Shown piece by piece: positions 23,399 to 34,569 of a stretch of 64,000 bases of DNA. Each line of letters opens with the position of its first letter. The stretch's first letter is position 1. A program made the translations under genes and the position numbers. Source of the stretch: Riptortus pedestris (Eukaryota > Arthropoda > Insecta > Hemiptera > Alydidae); the NCBI GenBank assembly GCA_019009955.1, contig CM032228.1, forward strand, positions 179,571,001-179,635,000, given 5' to 3'. The notes under the pieces were generated by a model that saw only the letters and a program-made list of their open reading frames with translations, ran no database searches and was not told where the DNA came from.

Positions 23399-23868
23399 TT
23401 ATTTATTTCGGTTGGGTCTTTTGTCCCAAATAAAATTGTTCACTTCCGCTATAATTTTTAGCATATAACGGCTTTATAGTTCGGTATATGACAAAAGTTA
23501 CTCCAAATAACTAAATATTGTAAACAACTTATGTTATGTGCATAATTGCCGAAAATGCAATAGGAAACGTAATATCGTTATTTTTAATTTCTGGCCTACC
23601 CTATAACCCCCACTCCTGTTCGTCTCAGAGAATATTAACATAGCCTAAAGTCTAAGTTGGGTTAGTATTAATATACATACCAAGTTTCATAAACTTCGGT
23701 TCAGCCGTTTATGCGTGAAAGGTAACAAACAAAAAAACAAACGGGCACGAAAGAAACAAAATGCAGTTATGGTGTCTATGGCATGTGAAACGAAAAGTTA
23801 TCGTGAAATTTCGCGAAAAAAATCAATGTACAGACAGAGGTTACAATTTTATATATATATATATATAT
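23399..23868 (+). mobile_element. RTE-like 3'-end repeat, forward copy
   Basis: Mirror of 19757-20220. Reads caagtttcataaacttcgg, ttcagccgtttatgcgtg, acagacagaggttacaattt and ends in (TA)n. Confidence 0.5.
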
Positions 23869-23870
23869 AG

Positions 23871-24212
23871 ATTAAAAATAAAAACATTCTATTTTAAATA
23901 CTATAATTTAAAATGATAATTCAAATACCCAGCTCTGGTAGAGGTGCTCTGGTAAACTTCAAAAGGAAATGCGCTAAACACTTACCTATATACGTTCGTC
24001 AAAGAAGGAAATTTTTCAGTTTTGAAAATAATTTATTTAATGTATTTAAAATACAAAATAAAGTACAATTAGTTGTATTTTACTTTTTAAAAACGTGAAA
24101 TAGAAGTAAATTTTCTGTATTTTAAAAATACAATGCCAAACAATGTTTTTTTTTTTGTCTGAAATACTTAATACAATATTGTATTTTATTTGAAATACTG
24201 TCCATCTCTGCC
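23871..24212. mobile_element. Two hAT-MITE-like right ends, truncated
   Basis: The phrase aaatacccagctctg (ending 23937) and the phrase gaaatactgtccatctctg (ending 24211) are each preceded by runs of attttaaatac/aaaatac. Read from the other strand they start CAGAGCTGGGTATTT and CAGAGATGGACAGTATTT, as in hAT-type MITEs of insects that share CAGAG-TGG-AGTATTT ends. No matching left ends or target duplications are visible. Confidence 0.4.
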
Positions 24213-24408
24213 CTCAAATAGTATTGGCCTACTACATCCAGGTAAACAATTTACATTGCATATTTTCAAAGCTCAGCTCTGTGGAGGTGACGGTCAAATG
24301 GTTGTTCTGCAACAGAGATCGTAGACACTCCAAGCATGTCTTGCCCCAGGCAACCCTCAGAGCAGAAGCACCATGAGAAAGCAATAGGGTGAATATTGCA
24401 ATACTGGG

Positions 24409-24413
24409 CAACG
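24409..24413. repeat. Left target-site duplication CAACG
   Basis: Identical to 25690-25694, directly outside the CACAGTG termini. The perfect match of five bases at both borders fixes the element boundaries. Confidence 0.8.
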
Positions 24414-25689
24414 CACAGTGGTGCGAAGCCGGTAAAAACCTATTTCAGCAAAAGTTGAAATTTGATTTTGAGAATTTGATTTCTTTATAGTTTAGTGGTT
24501 GTGCCTTTGTGTTTGGGTGACCTTTTTAATTAATATAATTTCAATTGCCAATAGAATAACATTTAAATCGACATTCATGTTTTTCACAAAATAATCTAAC
24601 TTATAAGCCAAATTTAAAAGATAAATTCTGACCCTTAAGACTGTCTATTGACAAATTTCATTCTGGCAACGTTAATACTGTATGTTTCAAGTTTTTTGTT
24701 GGTTTCTAATTTGTTTTTAATCCGTTACGTATAATCCCTTAAATCGAGTTCTAACAAAATAGAGATAAATTCGTAAATTTCTTTCTTCGTATAAGGTTTC
24801 AAAAAAAGCTCCACAAAGCTCCAAGCTCTAACTTATATTTTCTTCAAGATTAAGCCTATGAGTAACTATTTTATAAATATCTCATCTACCTTCGTCCACT
24901 TTTGTGAGAAATTGAGGTTTAAAGAAAATTTACCAACAATAAGTACCGGGCATTAGGCGCTCTGTTTATTCAGGATGTTTACTAAATGGAATTATAGGAT
25001 CGAGGATTTATTTATTACTCGTATTTTACTTTTTCAGTTCATGTTTCGAAGTGCTTGGGCGAACTTATAAAGTAATTTTTAAGGTGTTAAAAATATTTTA
25101 AAATGTCAGATTTTACAGTTCCTTACAGTGTTTTATGTAATGTGCTTTTTGAAACGAGCCAATCTTTAAACCTCTTCGTTCAGAAAAAGTACCAGCATTT
25201 GCCCAACGAAGTTATTTCGCAAATTATAGCTGAAATTAAAAAAAGATTCGTACTTCATTTTCAACAGCGACTGAGGCAAGTGCATTACAAGAAGTCGACA
25301 CTTTTAGAAAAATGTATTGATTTATTTATGTAATGAATTATGAATTTAAAAAATGAAATAATTGAATAAGAAAATGTAAATAAATTGTTCATATTGAAGG
25401 AAGAATGTTTTTATTTTTTCATTCGAAATAAATTTTTGTGTAAATTTTATTTGGATTGATTATAATTAATCCATTTCGTTATAATTTTAGCGATATCTGA
25501 AAATTTTTACATTATCCTTAACGAATTGAGGTTTTGAAACGTATTCAAGTTTAGTTCTTTGTTTAATTCTATTACAAAACAACATTTTCAACAACGTCAA
25601 CATATATTATAAATATTACAAAACATTTTTTAAAGTAGTTTCAACGTTAATAGGTTTTTGCCGCTTATTGTGACTTTTGGACCACTGTG
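24414..25689. mobile_element. Transib-like element with RSS-like asymmetric ends
   Basis: Both ends begin with the heptamer CACAGTG (24414-24420; reverse complement at 25683-25689). The 5-bp direct repeat CAACG lies immediately outside each end (24409-24413 and 25690-25694). A CACAGTG-like start with 5-bp duplications is the signature of Transib transposons, the group related to RAG recombinase. Both ends share a second block, CGGYAAAAACCTATT. Its AAAAACC core, read as a nonamer (GTAAAAACC left, GCAAAAACC right), follows the heptamer after 11 bp on the left and 21 bp on the right. The 1276 bp are too short for a full transposase of this family and contain only a 76-codon open frame, so the element is probably non-autonomous. 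Confidence 0.8.
25103..25333 (+). CDS. Hypothetical 76-aa protein inside the Transib-like element
   Basis: The frame starts at a real ATG in an aaaATGt context and ends with TAA after 76 codons. I do not recognise the product. It has no signal peptide or membrane segment. The middle and C-terminal half are rich in K, R, Q and E (around LPNEVISQIIAEIKKRF and FQQRLRQVHYKKS), suggesting a small helical basic protein. A TATAAA lies at about 25066, 37 bp before the ATG, and an AATAAA follows the stop at about 25379, so the unit could be a compact transcription unit. It may be a leftover exon of a transposase, a passenger gene, or chance. I see no RAG1/Transib catalytic motif. Confidence 0.35.
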   Translation: MSDFTVPYSVLCNVLFETSQSLNLFVQKKYQHLPNEVISQIIAEIKKRFVLHFQQRLRQVHYKKSTLLEKCIDLFM

Positions 25690-25694
25690 CAACG
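25690..25694. repeat. Right target-site duplication CAACG
   Basis: Identical to 24409-24413. Confidence 0.8.
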
Positions 25695-26478
25695 CCTCAT
25701 GCAAACACTTCCAATTACACAGACAGCCATCGAGGCAATGCTTTCATAGATTATAGATTATCCAACAATATGGGCCTTTATAGAGCATTTAAAAAGGCTG
25801 CGTACTATTAGGATGTGGTCAAACAGAAAAATATGCTTAAATAAAATCAATTTATTTTCATTAAATGCATTTAACAAAAAACAAATAGGATACATGAGGT
25901 ATGGTTTTTAGTCTACTAAGAAAAGTATGGTATATTCACAACTACAAATAATTTCCTCACATATTGCTATAGTACATTGTACACCTAAATAATAAATAAA
26001 ACTAAAATATATCCAAAAGAATATATATTTTTTAAATAACTCAGGTTAATCGACAGGAAACTTCTATTTTACACTAAGTGAGATGGCTATAATAAAACCC
26101 ATTCAAATGTCTACAACAAATATATATACATAAAAATAGGTACATTTGTCTGCTACGCTTTTGCTGCCGTATGTTTTTATAACTCAATACTAAACTCATA
26201 TTTAAATTTTCTATGTAAAACTAACGATTGTATTCATGAATAGCTAAATTCGGACTAAAACAAGTCCAATTTAAATACCATATACCGTACTCATTTAAAA
26301 ATAATTTTGTGAGTGGCAAAGGCATATAACCGATCTTACGTCATTATAAACACTAATACATTCTATTTAGTCACCCGAAGTCGGGAGCTAATATTTTGAA
26401 ATCCATAAATTTTAGGCAATGAATGAAAATGAAAAACATATTTAGAACACAATTCGGCTTTAGAAATGTCCAATAAAA

Positions 26479-26481
<3 letters not shown>
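25695..26481. other. No recognised feature
   Basis: AT-rich with no supported gene. Confidence 0.5.
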
Positions 26482-26520
<39 letters not shown>

Positions 26521-26557
26521 AATACACAAACATACACACACACACACACACACGCAC
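26482..26557. repeat. (AT)n and (CA)n microsatellites
   Basis: AT dinucleotides at 26482-26520 are followed by CA dinucleotides at 26535-26553. Open frames rich in Y/I and V/C here are translations of these repeats. Confidence 0.9.
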
Positions 26558-26646
26558 GCTCACAAAAATGTCTCTATTCAAATTTAGACATTCTCATGGA
26601 ATCCGTTGAATTCGAACATAAAATCTGACAAATCATAAAATTTCAA

Positions 26647-26651
26647 ATATA

Positions 26652-26750
<99 letters not shown>

Positions 26751-26778
26751 ACAGACATACAGACAGACAGACACACAG
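26647..26778. repeat. Compound microsatellite (AT)n(AG)n(ACAG)n
   Basis: AT dinucleotides to about 26694, then AG dinucleotides to about 26747, then an imperfect cagacaga-type tetranucleotide to 26778. The switch is on one strand without a spacer, typical of stepwise microsatellite birth. Confidence 0.95.
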
Positions 26779-27759
26779 AAGTAGAGTATTTAATTCTAGT
26801 TAGTAAGGTTAGAATAAGCCCTTGTATTTGCCTTGCAGAAACAACAATTACTTACACAATTTTATAGCGCTTGCCAGACCATTCAAACCACAAATGTGTT
26901 GCCTTCTGAGCTCTACTGTGAGATATCTCGAATATCTATCTCTATCTATCTATTTTACAACCAAAGTAAACAGTGTAAGCTTTCATCGTGGAATGTGAGA
27001 ACGACCTCCCATGAGATTTACGAATAAGCTGAACTTTCTGTGATTTCCGAATGTCACAAATAACAGGTAGTTGGTTTTTAGGACTCCCGACATTGGCCCA
27101 AAAGATTATTTACAGGCGGTCTACTTCTGTATCTCGTTTATTACCTGACATTTTCGAAATATCAGATTTATTCTCCACCCCTAAACTAAGCAAAGGAACT
27201 TAACTATTATATTGTCAAATGGCCTCGTTAATACTGGAGTTCTGCTACATGACAGTTTTTTTACCCTCATGTTGTAGGAGTCTGTTGATTTCATTATCTG
27301 TCTACGTCAATAATAGGCTAATAAACATTATAGTCATATTCATCGTGATCGAGCTGTCAAATGATTATGGTATGCCCTTTATCTGCTTAATTTGAACGGG
27401 TTCATTTTCCTTAATTATACTACTAGTATTTTTAATTATTCCAATATCAGAACAACTTCACTCCTTTTACTAGTTTTAACCTATTTTCCTATCCGCATTT
27501 CCCTCTGACTGCCACTTGCACTTTCTGAGTCAGAAGTTGACGGTTAGTGGTGGTAAGAGGTAGTTTATGGACTACATATCACTCACTCTCACCCAGAATG
27601 CTCCATTTTTAATCAGAAGCCGCTGCTTGTATATTCAAGTAGCTATTACACCCTCTCCGGCTGCCCTCAATGATCACTAGATACTAGAAGCTAAAACATT
27701 ATGGTTTATAACCAACGATAAACACTAACTATAAAATAAAAAATGAATTGTTTATATAT

Positions 27760-27763
<4 letters not shown>
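26779..27763. other. No recognised feature
   Basis: No gene supported. A short tatc run lies near 26934-26952. Confidence 0.5.

Positions 27764-27808
<45 letters not shown>
27764..27808. repeat. (AT)n microsatellite
   Basis: About 45 bp of AT dinucleotides. Confidence 0.9.
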
Positions 27809-27809
<1 letters not shown>

Positions 27810-28060
27810 AATGGTTGCTTACTTATTATTATTATTGAAATTAATTACATGAAATCATAGCTAGTTTGTCATGCATGTAAATTTGTTCTAGGTAACCAAT
27901 TAATGGACATATGTGTGGGCCAGCCTTAGTTGTAAATGCATGTCAGGGTAAGTTGTAAATTTATATTATCTGTGTTACATGAATAATTTAATACTCTATT
28001 TCATAAAGGAATTTACTACATTTAAATTGAAATTTATTACCTTGCGAGGAAAATCTAATG

Positions 28061-28110
28061 ATAGCCTGAGTTGCAAAAAGTGGACGTTAATAAATAATAA
28101 TAATAATAAA
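28061..28110 (+). mobile_element. SINE 3' tail only
   Basis: Reads atagcctgagttgcaaaaag, tggacgttaataaataataa, then (TAA)n, matching the end of the SINE copies at 52399 and 29668. It is a strongly 5'-truncated copy. Confidence 0.65.
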
Positions 28111-29667
28111 ATCTAATGAATCAGGAAAAACACTAATTCTTGCAATGACCGCTTTAGTGAACATCATTCATGAAAATTATCATTTAGGCTATATGCATCT
28201 TTCGATGCATGTAGAGTATCATCTATTGTTATCAGCCAATTATTCAGTATTTACACTACTAGGAAAATTAATAATGGGAGGAAGAGTGGCTGCGAAGTTA
28301 GGAAAACATCTGATCTGGGCACCACATGAATTCCTTGTAATCCTAAAAAATTAAATAAATATTCAAAATATTTGCTCCACTTCGTTTAAGGTATGCCGTT
28401 TAAATTTACAATGTGTCAGATCAAAAGATTTCACAGAGCATACAATAACTAATGGGTGTTATTATATCATACAGAAAAGATCCTATGCAAATATTTTGCA
28501 CCTCTAAAACGTATGGAGAAAAATACTATTTTAATATTTCCTTCGCCTTTAAATCTCAACTCCCTCTTACTCGGTTTATATCATAATGGTAGGGGCACAA
28601 ATTGCAGCAAAAGTCGCTCTTGAGTTATGCTAGATACGTACAGACGTTACGCCGAAACTAATCGAATTGGGCTCAAGGAGGTTAAAAAAGATTATTCTAA
28701 AAATTCGAAATTTTTTTTGATTACAACACTTCCTTTTCTACTTACACGGAAGTAAAATAGAATTAAATGCAGAAAAAAATGAAGCACAGAAGAATTAGCG
28801 AAGTAATTTAGTTCATTTGATGATAATAACCTTACATTGCTGGGCAAGCCCATTCATAATTAAAGTATTCTTTGTTATTTACTTTTTATTTAGAAGCTTG
28901 GCATAATTTATAGCTTTCTATTATAAATTTAAATCTCTTAAATAAGTTAAGATTTTATGGACCTTTATTCTGCATAATTTGAATTTAATTAAAATGTAGA
29001 TTAATAGAGCTCTAGATTGATAAATTACCATAACGCTTCTTGGAAAAAGTAGAAGAAAAAAACTACTATTGAATAAGAAAAGCTATAGAATTTGCTGGAA
29101 AAATATGTTAACTAATGATTTGTTGTTACGTATTTAGAAATGAATGTAGTTATTATTTCCTATATTAAAATTTCCTTTTTTTTAAAAATATATTATTGTT
29201 TGCCACTACGATGCATCAGTGGTCGAAGCCTTCTATTTAATTTAATATTACTATTGTTTCCTTCTTTTTTTTTTAAATATCACATGTTTGTGAATTATTT
29301 TCATTTTAAAATACAGTCCGCTAGTGAATTGCAGCATAAAGTTTTAACAGATAAAATTTTATCAATAAGTGTCTAGATTTGCGATATAAAATTTGTTACT
29401 GATAAAATGTTAGCAAATAGTGACTAACAATTATAATACTATGGAGTTTCTACCAATATTCCAGACCCCCGAGAGAGTGGGCGCATGTCACATAACTCAC
29501 CAAATACTTTCACTGCTGCTCACACACTTCAAGCTCCTTTGCCCTAATAGCTATATGCTATATTGCTAATGATTTCCAGGAGCTAATACTTACCACAGCA
29601 CAGTTATTAAATAGATTGTTGTTAGACCTGAAATTGAATTTAAAAAACGCCTAATTATGTATTTTGG
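28111..29667. other. No recognised feature
   Basis: AT-rich. Open frames at 28145 (69 codons) and 29140 (78 codons) have no motif I recognise. Confidence 0.5.
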
Positions 29668-29886
29668 AGGTCAGGTTAGCCACGTGAGTTAAAGCGTTGG
29701 CCTTAATCTCACCTAGTAAACCAAGTGGTGAAGTCGATTCCCGCCTGGGCAATAGGAATTTATTTAGTGACAACGTCATTAAATAAAATCCTAAGTCACA
29801 TCCTGGTGAGAAAAAGGTAACCTGTATATAAACAGTCCCAATTAGCCTTAGCAAGAAGTGGACGTTAATAATAAATGATAAATAAG
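29668..29886 (+). mobile_element. tRNA-derived SINE
   Basis: The head reads aggtcaggttagccacgtg (A-box region), then agttaaagcgttggcctta and a B box in gaagtcgattcccgcctggg. The body has atttatttagtgacaac and attaaataaaatcctaag. The tail has cccaattagccttagcaag, aagtggacgttaataataaa. Length is about 219 bp. No clear target duplication was found. Confidence 0.8.
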
Positions 29887-30174
29887 TTTTAAAAAAATAG
29901 AATAACATAAATTTCTAAAGAATGTTTTTTTAACGTTTCCACGTTTATATTTATTAATAAAAGGGAAGTGATTTTATTATAGCCAATTACAAATACAGCA
30001 ATGCGGAGGACTAATTTATTGAAAAGGCTGCAAATGTAGTGAGAGAAACATTTAAATAACTATACATTTCTTATTTTGTTTTTAAATTTCTTTGCCTGAT
30101 GCTATGAAACATACCATTAAGAAGCTTAATCGGTTCTAACTTTTGTATTTTAGCGTGTGAAAAATTATACTCTC

Positions 30175-30789
30175 ATTGCCCTTAAGAGAAATCAGTTATT
30201 GAGGTTATACTCACGATTGGATTTCCAAAAAGTTCTTCAAACGTCCATCGATCCTACCTAGGGATGACGAAAATGCGGACGATATTTTTTTATATATATT
30301 TGTCTGTTAACGCTCTAGCTATCTCAACTTATTTGTGATCGATACCAAACTCAATATTTAAATATTTTATGTAAAAATGAAGATCATGTTCGTTAACGGC
30401 TAAAATTGGACCAGTGGGAGGTGGTAAGAGTAGAAGAATTTCGAAACTTCCTAATATCTCCGTTATTATGCGTCAGGACAAAAATGAGTATAGAATCAAT
30501 CTTATTGCAAATGTCATGTTTTATAAATGTTATTATGTACGCATTTTCATTATTGACCGAGATATTTGCATTTTTTTAGTTATTGGCTTAAACCCGGGGT
30601 AACCTCCCCCCCCCCTCCTGCTAATGGCATATTTACAATAAGCTGTTATATTATGAAACCCATTATTTAAATCCAAAATACCAAATATTGTTCTAATTGA
30701 ACTTTTATGTTTTAAGATAAATGCAAATACGTTAAGCACGTGGCCGTGGGGGGATCTGCTTAGTTAATGCAGCTCCAGGGTTACGAATT
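30175..30789 (-). mobile_element. GCAGATTTCCC-family element, diverged
   Basis: Reverse-complement 3' palindrome (cccttaagagaaatcagtta), tccatcgatcctacctagg, tgttaacgctctagc, a G/C-rich stretch near 30600-30618 and a degenerate 5' end (ggggatctgcttagttaatgc, agctccagggttacga). Confidence 0.65.
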
Positions 30790-31424
30790 TTTTCTTACAT
30801 TATTTGTTCCATTGAAAATGAAAGGTGATTTTTTTTTTGCTCATACAGATCCAAAACCGTGGCTGACACGGCTTTCCTGGAAAATCAAGTGGTCAACATG
30901 ATATTCTCTGACGAATTTTACGGTAGTATTAGGTTTGATACTGTACTTCCTAAGTAGCGGATTTCCCTGTGACACTAACTTCTGTCGGAAGGAAGGGATA
31001 GAAATCTAACATTAAAGCCATCTAATCACACAGCTAAATAAAATTCATTAAGCAATATCAGAGGATCAAGCCTAGCGGAGAAGTCTGGCTAAAAAATATG
31101 TTGTATTTGCAGTGATGCACCATTATTTTCTTATAGTTTTTTAGTAGTCCTTTATAATTTTAGTGAATACTTTTTACATTCAATGAGTCTCAGCTTGATT
31201 GTCCGTCAAGCATGAGTTAAATTTACCAAATATCACCTGCTTTGGAATGGTACGCAAATGTAGTCATCTCAAACTCGATTTCCTATTTATCTACTAATCA
31301 GAAACCTATATAACTGAAACTTTTTTCGTTGAATATCAGCTTTTTAATAATATGAAATAAGTAGAAGTGGAGTTTTACGGAATACTAAAAACTAAACAAT
31401 GTAATTAACCTGCGGTAATGAACT
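30790..31424. other. No recognised feature
   Basis: No supported gene. Confidence 0.5.
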
Positions 31425-31650
31425 TGATTTTTAATCTTAGATAGTATATTGAGCTTCGTAACGATAAACCAAAGTAGCGATCACTAGAGCTTAACAGGCT
31501 CTCTCTCTCACACACACACATATATTGAACGGACCTCATTTTCGTTCTCACCTGCATAGGATCGATGGGCATTTGAAGGAAATTTGATGAAACTCGCGTC
31601 ATGAGTCCAACCACAATAGCTGATTTCCCTTAAGGAAAATATTTTACGGG
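31425..31650 (+). mobile_element. GCAGATTTCCC-family 3' half
   Basis: It starts inside the element (gaacttgatttttaatctta), has (CT)n(CA)n at about 31498-31520 where other copies have (AT)n, then ttgaacggacctcattttcg, ggatcgatgggcatttgaag and gctgatttcccttaagg. The 5' half is absent. Confidence 0.65.
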
Positions 31651-33236
31651 CAGAGAGCTGTTAGCACTAAATTCACCTGTAGGACCTTAATTCCTTTCAT
31701 GAAGTTAGAGTAAAATTTCCGCATCTTATTATCACTCTTCCTAAATAAATTTCTCCTTCACGATAACATTTTAATGATGCTTTAAACCAAAGAGTAATTG
31801 CAACACTAAGCCCTCTCCCGAGCTGCCCAGAAATGGTAAATGTCTGATTCTGTGTTATCCCAACTGATTACAATATCTTTGCATATTTAAATTTATACCC
31901 TAGATTAATTGAACTTTTCAAATCGACTGTTATAATCTAAATATTTTTTTGTCCTTTACGTTGGTTGAAATTTGCACTTCCTCTGAGATAATGAATTGGT
32001 TCCTAACCTTTGTTTAGTAAAAAAAATGTATTCACTTAAAATATGAATATTATGCAAATAGAGAAAGAATTAATGTAAGGAGATAATTTCACATATAAAA
32101 AACATTAAAATGGCGTTACCACATGCTTCCTACAAAACTGAAAGAAAATAAATGAAATAAGTAAAAATAACAAAGAACAGGTCAAATTAGGCTCTTTCAG
32201 CAAATAATAAAATATTTTCTCTTCAAATATTAGCGGCTCCTAAAAGAAAATACTACTTGATGAATTTTTACCTGTATTCTGTTTCCCTTCATCATTCCAG
32301 TCTTATAGCAGCTTGGTATAGCTTTCCTGAGTCACATTTTTGGACCCCTAAGAATAACTAAAAATAAATAAACTTGATTTCAAGACGTTGTAACTCATCT
32401 GTGAATTTAAATAATTCAAAAATAGATTAGGAAAACTGTATTACTTGTTGCCAACATTTTTGCATATTAAACGTAAACAGTTTTACTTAATAAAATAAAG
32501 GTGGAACCACGATTTTTCTGGAAAATTTATGGGCATTTACGGTTTCAGTATAGAGTTATGAAATGCAATTATATATGTTTCACGCGTTGTAGTTACAGGC
32601 ATTGGGTTCATTCTCTTTTCACATGACTATACCTACTAAAATCCAAATGATGTTTGATTTATATCAAAAATGACATGGAGTGCATTCTTCATTACAGAAG
32701 CAACATCACTGAAAGAAGTTCGTATGGGCTTATAAAATATTCATGGACAAGTCCTATGGACCCAGGAAAGATCTAAATTGGCCATCCATTGATCGCTGAC
32801 TTACAATGAAGCTTGGTAGAGAATTTTAGAAGCTTCGTGGAAAATGGTAGAACCTGTGATGTCAATCGTCCATGGAGAGAATTAAATTGAAAAGGTCTTA
32901 CATGACCAACAGCAAGGTAAAAAGAATAAGTCTATAAGTAAAAGTGAGCCTACAAAAAGATCAGTTAATGAGTCATCCAAAAGATCTGGAGGAAGTAACA
33001 TACCCAGTTTGGATGAATTACTGGCCTCTTATGAGTAATACTGAAAAAAAACCTCCACTAAGGAGTGTGAATTTTCAGAGGAATCAAACTTCCACCAGTA
33101 GCGTATACGATCCTGATATACATAATACTTTACATAATAAAGTCATGCGTTAGAAGATAATCAAGTAGGGTCCAGAATAGAAAGCAGAGCATCTGTTATT
33201 TAGCCTCTCACAGTGACTCCTACAGAAAAGGTGAAA
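31651..33236. other. No recognised feature
   Basis: AT-rich. The open frame at 32944-33153 lies just upstream of a decayed reverse transcriptase but has no recognisable reverse transcriptase motif. Confidence 0.4.
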
Positions 33237-33515
33237 CATGGAGAAAGATCCTAACGCCCTGTTCATTGACATCAAAGCAGCATACGTTTTAGTTAGTAAA
33301 AGCTGCAATTTAAAAATAATCAAGAAACTTCGGTATCCAGGGAAACTTCTTCGATTGACGGAGTAGTGTGCTGGTCCCAGGAAGGCATGCAAGGTGCAAG
33401 GGGGAGTACGTTCTATGGCAAAATAAGATTGAACAGTAAAACTTGTAAACACAGGTCTGTGTCAGTTCACCAAATTGCTGTTTTTCTTATTATTAAATAA
33501 AATTTATTTTTAATG
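33237..33515 (+). pseudogene. Non-LTR reverse transcriptase fragment, decayed
   Basis: From 33238 one frame reads MEKDPNALFIDIKAAY, then VLVSKS and KIIKKLRYPGKLLRLTE. This matches the family pattern LFIDFKAAYDSV..L...LxxLGIPxKLIRL around reverse transcriptase motif A. After a stop and shift, a later frame reads VNTGLCQFTKLLFFL, recalling the V-TGLRQGDxxSPLLFN stretch (motif B). The catalytic-site motif with YxDD is not present. At most about 90 codons survive. It is a dead LINE fragment (RTE-, CR1- or Jockey-like; I cannot choose). Confidence 0.6.
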
Positions 33516-34244
33516 TTCTTAATATCACACGAATAGTACGTACTGCTTTCATACGTTTAAGTGCTCATAAAATCTTCTAGCAGTTCTACGTCACCACCCC
33601 TGAGTTCCGAATCATCATCTTCGAAAGATTTTTCTACAGTCCGGCCACAAGGGCACCATGAATTTAACATTTTATTTGGTCATATGTATTGTAAAAATAT
33701 AAAGCTAACTAGCTGAAATGTAACTTACGGTACGAGACTATAGGTACTAAAGTGTAAAAACCCTTCTTGAGGTAGGTTTTGGAAGAATTGAAGCCAATGA
33801 CTTCTCTAATCCTGTCTAGGGTAGATACCGCTCCTAAAGGTGTAGTAGTATCTCTTCTTGTAAGATATTGCTATCCATGAGGGGGTGGCTTACATCGAAT
33901 AAGTAATCTCTGAGGTTGGGGGCAGGGATTTACAAACATGAAAGATAAAGCTACCACAGATCCAGAGTAATGTTATTTCCTATATAAACTTTTTTATTAA
34001 CTTCCCTCACGAGATTCCAAAAGACTTTACTGCCCCGTGTGTTAGCTGTAGGAGTACTACTGTAGGAGTATGTCGAAATAATTCTTTTTTTATTTATGTG
34101 TTAAACTGTGCCCTAGTCTTTTTCGATAATTACTTCCATTCCAATTCATATTGCTTGGCACAATCATTGATTTTTATGTTTAATGACTTTTAATGTGTTT
34201 CATACGTCATGTTTCAGCTGCATTTGATATGACATGCATCATAT
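33516..34244. other. No recognised feature
   Basis: A short minus-strand acidic stretch near 33565-33640 (VEKSFEDDDSELRGG) could be a fragment of some protein but is too short to assign. Confidence 0.4.
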
Positions 34245-34257
34245 TTAACCCTCATCT

Positions 34258-34484
34258 CCTACGGTTGGGTCGGATCCGACCGAGGCACCGGTTCCCCCTT
34301 GTCTAAAAATCGCCTGGCTTCTCCGACTACTCCATGATCCTAGGTACCCTCCTCTGCAGTTGTGCCTGGGAGGCTGACAAGTCCACTTCGCTCTGGTAAG
34401 TGTCCTCTCCTCATTATTACCCATTCGGTCAGATCCGACCCACCGTAGGAAATAAGTTAGGGGTCGGATCCGACCCACTGTAGG
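34258..34484. repeat. Left subterminal repeats of the piggyBac element
   Basis: The 23-bp unit GGTCGGATCCGACC + CACCGTAGG occurs inverted at about 34258-34281 and direct at 34427-34449 and 34462-34484. A fourth copy lies at 35459-35481 near the right end. Subterminal repeats in this position often act as transposase-binding sites, which is inference here. The core is a perfect 14-bp palindrome. Confidence 0.8.
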
Positions 34485-34569
34485 TTCTATGCTTTAGATT
34501 TTTTCATGATTATTTCTACATTCCCTTAAGAATGCACGATTTTTTTTAGAAAGGCATTCAATAAAATTT

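Larger units (their letters stand above)
22176..23868 (-). repeat. Right arm of 4.1-kb palindrome
   Basis: Reverse complement of 19757-21441 with scattered differences (for example near 22316, where tataaaccc faces the left arm's gggattata). It contains (AT)n tracts at 22436-22490 and 22697-22746, which differ in length from those of the left arm. Confidence 0.9.

Noticed and set aside
26363..26581. Minus-strand open frames rich in I, Y, C and V
   Set aside because: They are translations of (AT)n and (CA)n microsatellites.
33565..33640. Acidic minus-strand peptide VEKSFEDDDSELRGG
   Set aside because: Too short to assign to any protein family.
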